A stretch of DNA of 64,000 nt from Lachancea mirantina. Taxonomy: Eukaryota > Ascomycota > Saccharomycetes > Saccharomycetales > Saccharomycetaceae. The DNA lies in contig LT598463.1 in assembly GCA_900074745.1 (NCBI GenBank), forward strand, positions 1,090,996 to 1,154,995, written 5' to 3'. The position numbers were made by a program, and so were the translations under genes. Under the pieces are notes generated by a model. The model made no database searches. It saw only the letters and a program-made list of their open reading frames with translations, and was not told where the DNA came from. The number at the start of each line of letters is the position of its first letter. The stretch's first letter is position 1. Below are positions 39,296-49,186 of the stretch, piece after piece.

Positions 39296-40105
39296 TGTGA
39301 GCCGCGACCCACAAACGACGGGCAGTCAACCTGGGTACTCGACTGCCTGAATATTGCATTGAAAGCCGCACGTGAACCGGGAGTGAGGCGCGGAGGAGCC
39401 GGGGCAAACAATCTCTTCTTATAGACAAATGAAACAGGCCCTAACGGATGCATTCGAATTCTATGAAATTTGCAAAAATCATTCCCACAGCTATGAGTCC
39501 TGCATGGTTTTACTTCGAATGATCGCATAAATCAACTTTATACCGAGAAACGTACGTAAAAACTCCTTCACAACACGATTTTATGGAAGTGCATCTGCAT
39601 CTAGCAACATTCAATTGAATTTTTTAATTACGGGAAGATATACTTTCTATTTATTCAAATGAAGTTCCTAAAGAACTGAAAGCTCAGCTAGAACCACAAA
39701 ACATTAACTGAAACCTGGAGGAAAGTAAAACAAGATACGACACAAACTAAAAAGCTATAAACAACGTTTTTGCTGCAATCCTAGGTAACATAAGTGCCGA
39801 TAAGTGATATGACAAAGATTATCATGGGGCCATCCAACTCTTTTCAAAACGCGTGAACCTTGAAACATTCCCAATTATAAGCCTACCCTATTTTATCACT
39901 TTGTCCTAAACTAACACTTAATCACGTACGTAACAAATTCACGTGAGCATAAATAGGAAGCCACAGTCTGGAATCTTTAAATTAGAGGGCCCCTAATTGA
40001 AGCACCAGGAAGTCCTTGCTAATAAGCAGAAGCAGCGATTATCCTATAAGAAGAGGACTTTCACCAGCTCAAAATACAATTCATCACAAGACACTTTAAG
40101 CAGCA
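39296..40105. other. SKT5-PRX1 spacer
   Basis: About 810 bases with PRX1 control elements on the right: a CACGTG box (39940-39945), a STRE-like CCCCT (39990-39994, in AGGGCCCCT) that Msn2/4 could bind, and ACGTACGT at 39924-39931. No gene seen. Confidence 0.5.
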
Positions 40106-40852
40106 ATGTTTTCTCGTTCTCTTTTTCAAACTAGCAGACCGATGGTCGCCAAATCGCAAGTCCCAAAAGCGGTCAGATACGTCAGAACATTTAAGCAGGA
40201 AGAACAACCTAGATTAAGAATCAACGCCTTGGCTCCAAATTTCACTGCCGAGACCACACAGGGGAAACTGGATTTCCACGAATACTTGGGAAACTCATGG
40301 GGTGTGTTGTTTTCGCACCCTGCTGATTTCACGCCGGTGTGCACGACGGAATTGGGTGCGTTCGCCAAATTGAAACCGGAATTCGACCAGCGTAACGTCA
40401 AATTGATCGGTCTTTCTGCAGAGGGAGTCGACAAGCACCAAAAGTGGATCAAGGACATCGAAGAGCTGTCGAACCTTGACAAATTCTCGTTCCCGGTCAT
40501 TGGCGACAGCAACAGAGAGGTTGCGTTCTTGTACGATATGGTTGACGAGGAAGGTTTTAAGAATTTGAGCAAGGGCATCGTGCATACGATCAGAAGTGTC
40601 TTCATCGTCGACCCTGCGAAGAAAATCAGACTCATGATCTCGTACCCTGCATCTGTGGGCAGAAACTCCGCTGAGGTGCTCAGAGTCATCGATGCACTTC
40701 AAAAGGGCGATTCCAAGGGTGTCGTGACTCCAATCGACTGGCAACCGGGCCAGGACGTGATCATCCCACCTACGGTCTCGGACGCAGATGCAAAGAAAAA
40801 ATTCGGCGATTTCAAGACGGCTAAACCCTATCTACGTTTCACCAAGGCTTAA
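40106..40852 (+). CDS. PRX1: Mitochondrial 1-Cys peroxiredoxin
   Basis: Thioredoxin/glutathione-dependent peroxidase of the Prx6 class, protecting mitochondria from hydroperoxides. It has 248 residues. A basic, hydroxylated leader (FSRSLFQTSRPMVAKSQVPK) fits mitochondrial import. The peroxidatic cysteine is C79 in HPADFTPVCTTELGAF; no resolving cysteine is seen, as in this class. The C-terminal domain (WQPGQDVIIPPTVSDADAKK) is complete. The gene lies in the order of YBL064C. Confidence 0.96.
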   Translation: MFSRSLFQTSRPMVAKSQVPKAVRYVRTFKQEEQPRLRINALAPNFTAETTQGKLDFHEYLGNSWGVLFSHPADFTPVCTTELGAFAKLKPEFDQRNVKLIGLSAEGVDKHQKWIKDIEELSNLDKFSFPVIGDSNREVAFLYDMVDEEGFKNLSKGIVHTIRSVFIVDPAKKIRLMISYPASVGRNSAEVLRVIDALQKGDSKGVVTPIDWQPGQDVIIPPTVSDADAKKKFGDFKTAKPYLRFTKA

Positions 40853-41244
40853 AAACCGGGAGGTTTTTCAAAGCGCTTAAATATTCAAATAAAGTAAAAT
40901 ATGCTATAACTGTTGAGAGCTATGTTTGAAAAGCGTTAATGACTAGAAAAGGAGGTGAATGGAAGCATGTGGTTGTCCTGCCCTTCACTATTCTTGTTGG
41001 TTTACCACTGGTCAGGGGTCTGAAAGCTAGATGAGATCATTGGGTACGCGCGGCAAAATACCGAAAAATTTTATAGCGCTTGGCAGAACAAGTCATCGAG
41101 CCAGGAATCGAAGAGGCATTATCGAGACAACGAAGGGTCTTTGGAGACCGCTTTTTTGAAGTGAACTTCGAGTCGAAAAGCGTTAACGCAAAGGTGGTTT
41201 TCTCAGCTCTCAGATCGGTTAAGTCTAGCCCTTGAGATGGCGTT
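40853..41244. other. PRX1-SEF1 spacer
   Basis: About 390 bases between co-oriented genes; AT-rich PRX1 3' region, then the SEF1 promoter. No RNA gene or strong motif recognised. Confidence 0.4.
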
Positions 41245-44200
41245 ATGAGCGATTTACCACAATTAGCGGACAAGACAGAGCTCATGAAACCAGGTCGAAA
41301 GCGGGCCGGAAGTACAGATGAGGGTTCGGCAAGGGCCGAAATTACAGAGAAACGCAAGAAAAATCATGTAAAAAATGAGGAGTCGAATTTGGCCAGTGTG
41401 AGTAGTGTTCTCGCGTCGCCCTCAAGTGTTCCGATGTCGAAATCCAATTCAGGTAAAACGACAAATGGAAGCACAGGAGCAAACGGATCTACAGGAGCGA
41501 TAGGACACAGGCCTGTGACTTCGTGTACACATTGCAGGCAGCACAAAATTAAATGTAACGCCAGCGACAATTTCCCGGCGCCGTGTACTCGATGTGAACG
41601 CATGGGCTTACATTGTGAAATTGACCCGCAGTTCAGGCCCAAGAAAGGTTCCCAACTACAAAGTCTGAGAAATGACGTTGACGAATTAAAACTCAAAATC
41701 GAGTATTTGACGCGCAGCGAGAGTTTGATTGCACGCGCTCTTCAACAAAGTTCGACGGGCCAGCAGCTTCTCGCGGCGGTCAAGGCCGTAGATTTTTCAA
41801 GCCGTATCGCGGGACCACGTCAGGGCGCAGGAAGCAGGACTCCGGCCAGGCAAAGTAAGGTAACAGCTCAAACTTATCTTGCAAGTGAACCCCAATTGTT
41901 GCAGGATCAATGCTCCTCAGCGAATAGCCCGGACTCGTCAAGGTCTCGGTCAGTTACACACGAGGGTAGTCCGGCGAACGCAGGCGGAAGGCCAGATCTC
42001 AAGCAGATCTTGCCCGCGTTGCTGAACGATTCTGCCCCAGCTAACAATGCTAAGGATTCGTTACCGCCAATTCTACAATTGGCTTTGGAACGTAACTCCT
42101 CGAGCAAAGCGACGCCGCATGAATCATCCAATAGTAGCCCCGGGATGTCTTCAAAAGAAGATAAGCAACCGGTGAGAATGACGACCAACACCATGCCACC
42201 ATTGCCCTCACCGCAAGCGAACATCGACGAGTTTGTTATTGGTGATGTACAAATCTCTGTGAGCAAGGCTAGAGATCTGCATCGCGTCTTCGTCACCAAA
42301 TTCCTGCCCTACTTCCCCATAATGTATTCTAATTCGGTAACCGAACTATACTCACAATCGCAATTTCTATTTTGGACGGTAATGCTGACCGCTTGCCTCT
42401 CGGAACCCGAACCAACATTATACAACAAGCTTGCAAGTCTCATCAAACAGTTAGCCATAGAGACATGCTGGATCAGAACTCCGCGTTCCACTCACATCTC
42501 GCAAGCACTACTGATTTTGTGCAATTGGCCGCTTCCTAACCAGAAAGTGCTCGATGATTGTTCTTATCGATTCGTTGGTCTCGCTAAATCCTTATCCTAC
42601 CAACTGGGGTTGCATAGAGGTCGCTTTATGTCTGAGTTCTCAAGAACTCAGACTTCGATGCCCGACGCAGAGAAGTGGAGATCCAGAACTTGGTTAGGCA
42701 TTTTTTTTGCTGAGCAGTGTTGGGCAAGCATTTTGGGTTTACCGCCCACTTCACAAACTGATTATCTGATAGAAAGGGCAAGGCTTGAGGAGGATGAAGA
42801 GGCCGTGCCTCGGCGGCTGAGGCAACTAATTTGTTTGGCGCATTTTCAAGCCAAGCTTTGCAGTGTGATGGGTTCTAGTGTGGTATCACCCGACGGCCTA
42901 ATGGATGGTCGCGAGCGTGCCGGGGCTCTGGCAATTTTAGAAAGAGAGCTGGAAAGGTTGGATACCAAGCTCAATTTCAAAGATGACCCCGTCGTTGAAA
43001 TGTATTATTTATATGTGAAGCTGATGATTTGTTGCTTCGCCTTTTTACCCGAAACCCCGGCTGAAGACCAAACGAAATACGTCACGGAGGCGTATCTTTG
43101 TGCGACTAGGATAATCACACTTTTCACACAAACGCTTGAGGCGCAAAACCTTATCGAATTGCCGATATACATCCGTCAAAGCGTTACCTATTCGGCTTTG
43201 ATCCTATTCAAACTGCAGCTCACACCTTTGCTGCTGAACAAGTATCTAGATTCTGCACGTCAGTCCATAGTCACGGTCCACAGACTCTTTAGGAATCAGT
43301 TGACCGCTTGGACTGCAAGTGTCGAGAACGATATTTCTAGGACTGCCAGCGTCCTTGAGAAACTAAACTTTGTTCTGATAACATTCCCAGACATTTTCCT
43401 CGAGGAAGAAGGCATTATATCTAGAATGAGATCGCACTTGACTGGTACACTTTTCTACGACCTTGTGTGGTGCGTTCACGAGGCACGGAGGAGACAGATG
43501 GATCCTACTTATAACGAAGAAGCTATCAAACGAATCAAGGAAAAGAGTGAGGCTCGCGGGGACGACATTTCTGTGGGCGAGCAGAAAGTTTACCCACTCC
43601 CATTTTACAACCAAATTTCAAAAGAAGATTTCGAGACGGTCACCAAAACGACACCCGGAGGTACAACCGTTACGACTTTGGTCCCGACTAAAAATGCTTT
43701 GAAACAAGCCAAAAAACAAGCAAAGAAACAGGGTCAGATACCGGGCCCGGTCAAATATATCAATGGTATTCCGATCTCGGTGCTAGACGAAACAGGTAGC
43801 ATGAGAGCAGAAAAATTTGGTGAGCGTGAGTTGGTTGAAGCCGGAAGCATACCTGCGCTTACTTTTCCGGGCGACGTCTTGAGGAGTTCCTCCGCTGCCA
43901 AGAATGTCGCTGTGGCTTCGCCCACAGTGCTCTCGCAGTCAATGCAGCGCTCTGCTAGTGCTTCCATGGCCGAAACCTCGGGCAGCGGTCGCCGCCAAGC
44001 TAATAGTTCGTCGTCCGTTACAACAGGCAATCCCAACTCATTGTTTGCTATGAACAACACTGTGGCCGCGAACGTGTCACTGAATCGAACGCTCTCCTCG
44101 GACATGGGCATGCCTCCAGTCACGACCGCTGCGAGCGCTAGTCTGTCTGCTCAGAACTCATACTCGAATTTCGCGCTCTTGCTAGCCAATGATACCGGCC

Positions 44201-44373
44201 AGGCTTCCAGTCTAATATCCAGCGCAGCGCCTGGTCAATCCCAACAGGTTCAGCCACAACTCTCCGATCTCGATAATTTTTTTCAGCAGCAGAGTGCCGG
44301 CTGGTTTGAGGGAAGCTCGACTAATGACGACTTTTTGGGCTGGTTTGATACTAACATGGCGCCTGAATTTTAA
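41245..44373 (+). CDS. SEF1: Zn(II)2Cys6 transcription factor Sef1
   Basis: A 1042-residue fungal zinc-cluster activator, homologue of YBL066C. In Candida the family controls iron-uptake genes; its role here is inferred. The cluster C-x2-C-x6-C-x9-C-x2-C-x6-C is intact at residues 94-124 (CTHCRQHKIKC...CTRCERMGLHC). It is followed by a coiled-coil dimer segment (LQSLRNDVDELKLKIEYLTR). The middle-homology region of fungal factors covers about residues 340-800. The C-terminus is Ser/Ala/Asn-rich and ends with an acidic-aromatic stretch (DDFLGWFDTNMAPEF), a likely activation domain. Confidence 0.93.
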   Translation: MSDLPQLADKTELMKPGRKRAGSTDEGSARAEITEKRKKNHVKNEESNLASVSSVLASPSSVPMSKSNSGKTTNGSTGANGSTGAIGHRPVTSCTHCRQHKIKCNASDNFPAPCTRCERMGLHCEIDPQFRPKKGSQLQSLRNDVDELKLKIEYLTRSESLIARALQQSSTGQQLLAAVKAVDFSSRIAGPRQGAGSRTPARQSKVTAQTYLASEPQLLQDQCSSANSPDSSRSRSVTHEGSPANAGGRPDLKQILPALLNDSAPANNAKDSLPPILQLALERNSSSKATPHESSNSSPGMSSKEDKQPVRMTTNTMPPLPSPQANIDEFVIGDVQISVSKARDLHRVFVTKFLPYFPIMYSNSVTELYSQSQFLFWTVMLTACLSEPEPTLYNKLASLIKQLAIETCWIRTPRSTHISQALLILCNWPLPNQKVLDDCSYRFVGLAKSLSYQLGLHRGRFMSEFSRTQTSMPDAEKWRSRTWLGIFFAEQCWASILGLPPTSQTDYLIERARLEEDEEAVPRRLRQLICLAHFQAKLCSVMGSSVVSPDGLMDGRERAGALAILERELERLDTKLNFKDDPVVEMYYLYVKLMICCFAFLPETPAEDQTKYVTEAYLCATRIITLFTQTLEAQNLIELPIYIRQSVTYSALILFKLQLTPLLLNKYLDSARQSIVTVHRLFRNQLTAWTASVENDISRTASVLEKLNFVLITFPDIFLEEEGIISRMRSHLTGTLFYDLVWCVHEARRRQMDPTYNEEAIKRIKEKSEARGDDISVGEQKVYPLPFYNQISKEDFETVTKTTPGGTTVTTLVPTKNALKQAKKQAKKQGQIPGPVKYINGIPISVLDETGSMRAEKFGERELVEAGSIPALTFPGDVLRSSSAAKNVAVASPTVLSQSMQRSASASMAETSGSGRRQANSSSSVTTGNPNSLFAMNNTVAANVSLNRTLSSDMGMPPVTTAASASLSAQNSYSNFALLLANDTGQASSLISSAAPGQSQQVQPQLSDLDNFFQQQSAGWFEGSSTNDDFLGWFDTNMAPEF

Positions 44374-44444
44374 CGAATTTTACCCAGGAATTATTTAAAC
44401 GTTTAAATATTCAATGCATTAACATACTAAACTCGGGCTATTAC

Positions 44445-44478
44445 TTACAAGTCCTGAATCCCTGTACAGGACTTGTAA
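44445..44478. repeat. Perfect 12-bp inverted repeat
   Basis: TTACAAGTCCTG and CAGGACTTGTAA around a ten-base loop, 72 bases after the SEF1 stop and 99 before the tRNA. It may help end SEF1 transcripts, or be a trace of an insertion near the tRNA gene. Confidence 0.8.
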
Positions 44479-44576
44479 TACCTTCCTGAAGTCTGCCTAT
44501 TGACCGTTTTCGAAGTCAATAACCTGTTTTTTTCCAAAGGACATTATGGCTAAAGGCAGGGGACTATTGTATCTCC

Positions 44577-44648
44577 GCCATTTTAGTATAGTGGTTAGTA
44601 CACATCGTTGTGGCCGATGAAACCCTGGTTCGATTCTAGGAAATGGCA
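44577..44648 (+). tRNA. tH(GUG): tRNA-His (GUG anticodon)
   Basis: A 72-base intronless tRNA. The acceptor arms GCCATTT and AAATGGC pair fully, with discriminator A at 44648. Box A is TAGTATAGTGG and box B is GGTTCGATTC. The anticodon loop reads TTGTGGC with GTG. It differs from the S. cerevisiae tRNA-His only in a base pair or so of the acceptor stem, as I recall that sequence. The extra G at position -1 is added after transcription, as usual. Confidence 0.97.
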
Positions 44649-44657
44649 TTTTTTTTT
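44649..44657 (+). terminator. Pol III terminator of tRNA-His
   Basis: Nine consecutive T directly after the tRNA discriminator base. Confidence 0.85.
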
Positions 44658-45029
44658 ATCTAAAAGAAGCTTAAACAACCTAGTTCCTTAGAGATCCAAT
44701 AAGGCAAGGACAAAACCAAATCAGACCAACGAATGGCCCTATCAGTTGGGTGAAGCTCACTAGAGATTCATGAAGGCTTGCTTTTAACACCGACATTGTA
44801 TTCGTCGAGAGTCCGTACATGGTGCGAACATTTTGACGATTGTTTACGTAACCAACGAAAGTCCGTAAAGAAAGACCCAAACCGCGACAATTTTAGTGGA
44901 GTAAAAGATAGGTAAGTGGTGTAATAATAAAGTAAGAATCAGTTAGCAGCAGGAAGTCTTATAGGGATCGTTGCTGGATATCCATCGAGTAGGAGCTGAT
45001 AGTGGCTTCAAATTAGTTGTCAGTGGTCA

Positions 45030-47258
45030 ATGTCCATCAAAAAATGGCTTTCTCGGAGCGAAAAACCAGAGAGGAAAAAGAATGATCGCGAAGTCTCGAA
45101 AGGCGGTGGCACTCCTAATGGGGTGGGTGGAGATCATACCGATGGCCATACACATGATTCTTTCAAGATAAGTAGTGCAAATGCGGCAATCTCTTCTGTC
45201 GAATCAAAATTTGAAGCGGCTAAAGAAGTACTTTTGCATGGGACCCAAGAATCAGGTTCCGATTCGACTGCGCAGCAGCAGCTTTTGCAGAAAAAAAGAC
45301 AAGGAATGCCGGCTACGATACATGAAGAAGTACCTGCTGATGATGTGACGGATTTAAGCTCGAGTTTGCATTCGTGGGAAGAATTGTACGAGACGTTCCC
45401 GGACATCCGACCAGTAATGACGGACCTAATGCCCTTTGGAGATGGCTCTAATAAAGTGTTTGGCTACGAAAACTTTGGTAACACATGCTATTGCAATTCC
45501 GTGTTACAATGTCTATACCATTTGCCTGAGCTACGCGTAAACATTTTGGAGCAACCGGAGCGCCCTTCGGGCGTACGAAGAAGACGGAAATTCGAAATGC
45601 TTGGCCTGAAGGCGAGAGTTTTCGACGAAAGCAGTTTCGCGAGTTCAAATGGTTCGAGCGGTAGTAATGCTAATAATAATAATGCCAACGGTACCAGTGG
45701 ATCCGGAACTGGGAGCAAAAATGGCAAAACTAACGACAGCGGACATGCAGACGCGGACTCGAGCTCCAGCGATACCAAGAAAACCTCCTCCAATACCTTG
45801 AAAGAGAAAGAACATAGAAAATCGCATTCCCACGCTCAGCACAGTGGCGGATTTGCAACTGCTGGCCAGTCAGCGAAGAGACCACAACCGATTCACGCCA
45901 CGGTGATGGCGGCAGACGCAATAACGGAGAAACTGCACGAGGGGTACACGCGTATTGTAGTTGGAAGAGTGCCCCGCCAGAGCAGTACTCAGCAACAGAC
46001 AACGCCTTCCTCGGAGGCTGCGAACCGCTCGGAATACACGACTGGCTCGGTGAATTCGGCGCCCGAGGAAAAAGACAAACCTAATGAGCCTTCAAGCGAG
46101 AAACGTAAAGAGGCTGCGTTGATTCGGGGTCCCATTCTTAACGTCGATCACCCACTTATCGATTATCTCCCTAAAGGGTCTAAACCCTCGATGTACTCAT
46201 GTTTGAAAGATCTTTTTGAGTGCATAGCGGAAAACAGAGCATTCACAGGTGTCGTATCACCAATTCAATTTGTCGAAACATTGAAGAAGGAAAATATTCT
46301 CTTCAACACAATGATGCATCAGGATGCTCACGAGTTTCTCAATTTTTTACTCAATGACTTGAGTGAATTTCTGCAACGTGGGCTTGGCGCTCCTGCCCTA
46401 CCGAAAGATAAACAAATTAGTGATGAGACCATCATAGACAAGTTGTTTAAAGGCACTTTGACCAACCGAACCCAGTGTTTGACTTGTGATAATTTCACGT
46501 ACAGAAATGAGCCCTTCTTAGACTTCCCCATCGAAGTTCAAGAGCATTCAGAAACTGATATTCAAGAGGTGCTATCCGACTTCCGTCAAAAGGAGATGTT
46601 AAATGGTTCAAATAAGTTTTACTGCGACGTGTGTTGTAGTCTCCAGGAGGCAGAGAGGGTGGTTGGGATAAGGAAATTGCCTTACTATTTGGCTGTGCAT
46701 TTGAAGAGGTTCAAATATTCTGAGAAACAAAACTGCAATGTTAAACTTTTCAACAAGATAAGGTATCCGCTTTATTTGAAGGTTTGCTCGATGTCAAACT
46801 CTTCAATATGCAAACGCTATGAGCTTGTTGGTGTGTTGGTTCATATGGGAGGTGGCCCACATCACGGTCACTATGTTTCTCTATGTAAGAGTCCTAAATT
46901 TGGGTGGCTCTTATACGACGATGAAACGGTAGAGACAGTTGATGAGAAAACCGTATTAAAATTTATTGGTGATTCTGACGATCTTACAACAGCCTATCTG
47001 CTCTTTTACAGAGACACAGGTTGCGAGATGAGTTCGACACTTAGACAGAGTGAACATCCGGAGCTCAGCCGAAATGCCGAAGAGTTAGTAAAAGCTGATG
47101 AAGCACTTCGGTCGATTTTCCCGATGAATCGAGCTTCTGAAAGTGCAATCACCTCCAAAGCTCCACTTTGCGATGGCAGTGAGAATGCTAAAAGTTCTTC
47201 TGGGTCAAACAAGAAAATTTCGAGGATATTCAGTTTCAAACGGTCAACCAAAGACTGA
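45030..47258 (+). CDS. UBP9: Ubiquitin-specific protease Ubp9/Ubp13
   Basis: A 742-residue USP-type deubiquitinase, the single homologue of Ubp9 (YER098W) and Ubp13 (YBL067C), whose targets include mitochondrial biogenesis factors. The catalytic Cys box is NFGNTCYCNSVLQCLYHLP (about residue 155). The His box is HMGGGPHHGHYVSLCKS (about 610). The zinc-like CxxC pair shows as CLTCDN and CDVCCS. A 150-residue Ser/Asn/Gly-rich insert (SSGSNANNNNANGTSGSGTG) separates the Cys box from the rest of the domain, as is common in this family. The ATG at 45030 gives MSIKKWLS. Confidence 0.93.
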   Translation: MSIKKWLSRSEKPERKKNDREVSKGGGTPNGVGGDHTDGHTHDSFKISSANAAISSVESKFEAAKEVLLHGTQESGSDSTAQQQLLQKKRQGMPATIHEEVPADDVTDLSSSLHSWEELYETFPDIRPVMTDLMPFGDGSNKVFGYENFGNTCYCNSVLQCLYHLPELRVNILEQPERPSGVRRRRKFEMLGLKARVFDESSFASSNGSSGSNANNNNANGTSGSGTGSKNGKTNDSGHADADSSSSDTKKTSSNTLKEKEHRKSHSHAQHSGGFATAGQSAKRPQPIHATVMAADAITEKLHEGYTRIVVGRVPRQSSTQQQTTPSSEAANRSEYTTGSVNSAPEEKDKPNEPSSEKRKEAALIRGPILNVDHPLIDYLPKGSKPSMYSCLKDLFECIAENRAFTGVVSPIQFVETLKKENILFNTMMHQDAHEFLNFLLNDLSEFLQRGLGAPALPKDKQISDETIIDKLFKGTLTNRTQCLTCDNFTYRNEPFLDFPIEVQEHSETDIQEVLSDFRQKEMLNGSNKFYCDVCCSLQEAERVVGIRKLPYYLAVHLKRFKYSEKQNCNVKLFNKIRYPLYLKVCSMSNSSICKRYELVGVLVHMGGGPHHGHYVSLCKSPKFGWLLYDDETVETVDEKTVLKFIGDSDDLTTAYLLFYRDTGCEMSSTLRQSEHPELSRNAEELVKADEALRSIFPMNRASESAITSKAPLCDGSENAKSSSGSNKKISRIFSFKRSTKD

Positions 47259-47357
47259 ATGCTTTGTTTGGGCCATTCTTTTGATAGAAATTAGTTCCAG
47301 AACTACCTTGAATACGTAACGTGTTTTATTATTGAACAATATCTTCAATCATTATTA

Positions 47358-48314
47358 TTACACAGGGGCATGAGTAAACAAGTAAGAGACACTTTCACCA
47401 TTATGCAATCTCCTGATGGCTTCGGCCAGAGTTGGGCTGATGTCAATTTGATCCAAAATGTGAAGATCCAAATCCACGGGAACGGTATTAGTGCACACTA
47501 TTCTGGACAGTTTGCTAGCGCGTAATTTTTCTTTGGCCGAGCCTGAAAAGATCCCGTGTGTGACTACCGCAATAACCTCTTTAGCACCATTGTCAACAAG
47601 AACCTCGGAAGCCTTAGCCAACGTTCCGCAGGTGTCTGCCATGTCATCGACCAGCAAACAGGACTTGCCTCTCACGTCACCCACAAGAACCATTCGAGAA
47701 ACTTCGTTGGCCTTCTGTCTCTCTTTGTGAATTAAAGCGAAATTCAGGTCAAGTTTGTCCGCGATTGAGGCGACTCTTTTCGCTCCACCGGCATCTGGAG
47801 ACACAAGAATCGCGTTGTGGACGTCTGTGTGGGTCTTGATGTAATTGAGGACACTTGGCTCAGCGTAAAGATTGTCCACTGGAATGTGGAAGAAACCTTG
47901 AATTTGAGAAGCATGCAAGTCCATGGTAATAACATGGTCACATCCAGCCGTTTCCAAAAGATTGGCAATCAGTTTCGCGGTGATGGGTGCCCGGCTTTTG
48001 TCTTTTTTGTCCTGTCTCGCGTATGGGAAATTTGGAATAACAGCAGTGATTCTCCTGGCAGACGCAGTACGACAGGCATGAATCATAATCAATAATTCCA
48101 TCAAAAAATCGTTGATTTCTTGCTGTCCCGTACCCGTTTGAATAATGTAAACGTCTTCATCACGAATACTTTCGCCAATGGTCACCGAAGTTTCTTTGTT
48201 CGAATACTGATAAACTCCGACTTTTGACAGAGAAACTCCCAAAACCTTCGAGATTTTCTCCGCAAGATCAGGATGCGAGTTTCCTGCAAGTAATTTGATA
48301 CTGTTGGCGGACAT
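47358..48314 (-). CDS. PRS2: Phosphoribosyl-pyrophosphate synthetase Prs2/Prs4
   Basis: Makes PRPP from ribose-5-phosphate and ATP, for nucleotide, histidine and tryptophan synthesis. It has 318 residues, the length of Prs2 and Prs4, which were one gene here before duplication. The catalytic flexible loop is [18 protein letters not shown]. The PRPP-binding motif is [13 protein letters not shown]. No insert such as those of Prs1 or Prs5 is present. The convergent UBP9 stop is 99 bases away. Confidence 0.95.
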   Translation of the reverse strand: MSANSIKLLAGNSHPDLAEKISKVLGVSLSKVGVYQYSNKETSVTIGESIRDEDVYIIQTGTGQQEINDFLMELLIMIHACRTASARRITAVIPNFPYARQDKKDKSRAPITAKLIANLLETAGCDHVITMDLHASQIQGFFHIPVDNLYAEPSVLNYIKTHTDVHNAILVSPDAGGAKRVASIADKLDLNFALIHKERQKANEVSRMVLVGDVRGKSCLLVDDMADTCGTLAKASEVLVDNGAKEVIAVVTHGIFSGSAKEKLRASKLSRIVCTNTVPVDLDLHILDQIDISPTLAEAIRRLHNGESVSYLFTHAPV

Positions 48315-49186
48315 ATCGTCGCCTGAAAAATGGTTTATGCTATGCTTTTAGTTTCTTATCTGGTGCTATTTTCAAGGTCATCAAATTTTCATCAATCATC
48401 ATGATATATCTAATATAACCATAAAACAGACAAGCACTATACAATCATTTAAAGAGGAGCCTAGTATTTTCAGACATCCCTATAATCATTTGAACCGTAA
48501 ACAATTCACTCTTATTTTAACTTACTGGTTTTCTCGATTTTTAACCTGGAAAAACGGCTTTGAAACACCTTTTAAATTCGAGAATTAACCAAACAATCAA
48601 AATTAAGACAGCTGTGATCGCCAAATCGTGGCCATAATTGAGAAATTTGCCCAACACTTTTCTATAAATCGTTGCATCTCAAATAACAATTCTGGTACTC
48701 TTGAATTTTGATAATTGCATAACCTCTGTTCATGATCATATTACTCATACCAAAAATTAATTTCCTGACGTCAATTAACAAAAATCAGAGATTCGAGAAA
48801 ATTGTAAGTCGAACGCTTACGCCGAATGTTCATACCGAATCGATAAGTGGTGCTGCGTCAGTTTTCATTTCGGGAATGAAGTTGGCAAAACTATCTCGAC
48901 AGATTTGACAGCAAAAAAAGATCGAAAAAACCAGGCGGCCTGTCATGAAAGGATTGAGCTTGGCAAATCAACCCTGAATGTTGATGGAACGTGCTGTTGA
49001 TTCTTTTCGGTTGATCAAAAGGAAAAGAGAATCATGTTACACGAAGGATAAAACACGTGATTATCACGTGTTATTAGCGCTCGTCTCACTAAATGCTTTC
49101 ATAGTTTTATTGATCAACTCCCTCTAAAATCAAACCTCCAAGTGAACTGGGACCGGACTTATAAGTGGGGCTTGGTGAAGCAGAAG
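48315..49186. other. PRS2-UBC6 divergent spacer
   Basis: About 870 AT-rich bases. Its clearest feature is an inverted pair of CACGTG boxes near UBC6 (separate entry). No gene seen. Confidence 0.5.
49052..49072. promoter_or_regulatory. Paired CACGTG boxes in a perfect inverted repeat
   Basis: AACACGTGAT, one T, then ATCACGTGTT: a 21-base perfect inverted repeat with two Cbf1-type E-boxes one turn apart (about 11 bases), 115 bases upstream of the UBC6 ATG. Confidence 0.7.

Larger units (their letters stand above)
44374..45029. other. SEF1-UBP9 spacer with tRNA-His
   Basis: About 650 bases. Contains an 18-bp palindrome (TATTTAAACGTTTAAATA, 44392-44409), a perfect 12-bp inverted repeat (44445-44478), a 7-bp inverted repeat (44498-44521) and the tRNA-His gene. 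The rest, after 44660, shows nothing clear. Confidence 0.6.
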
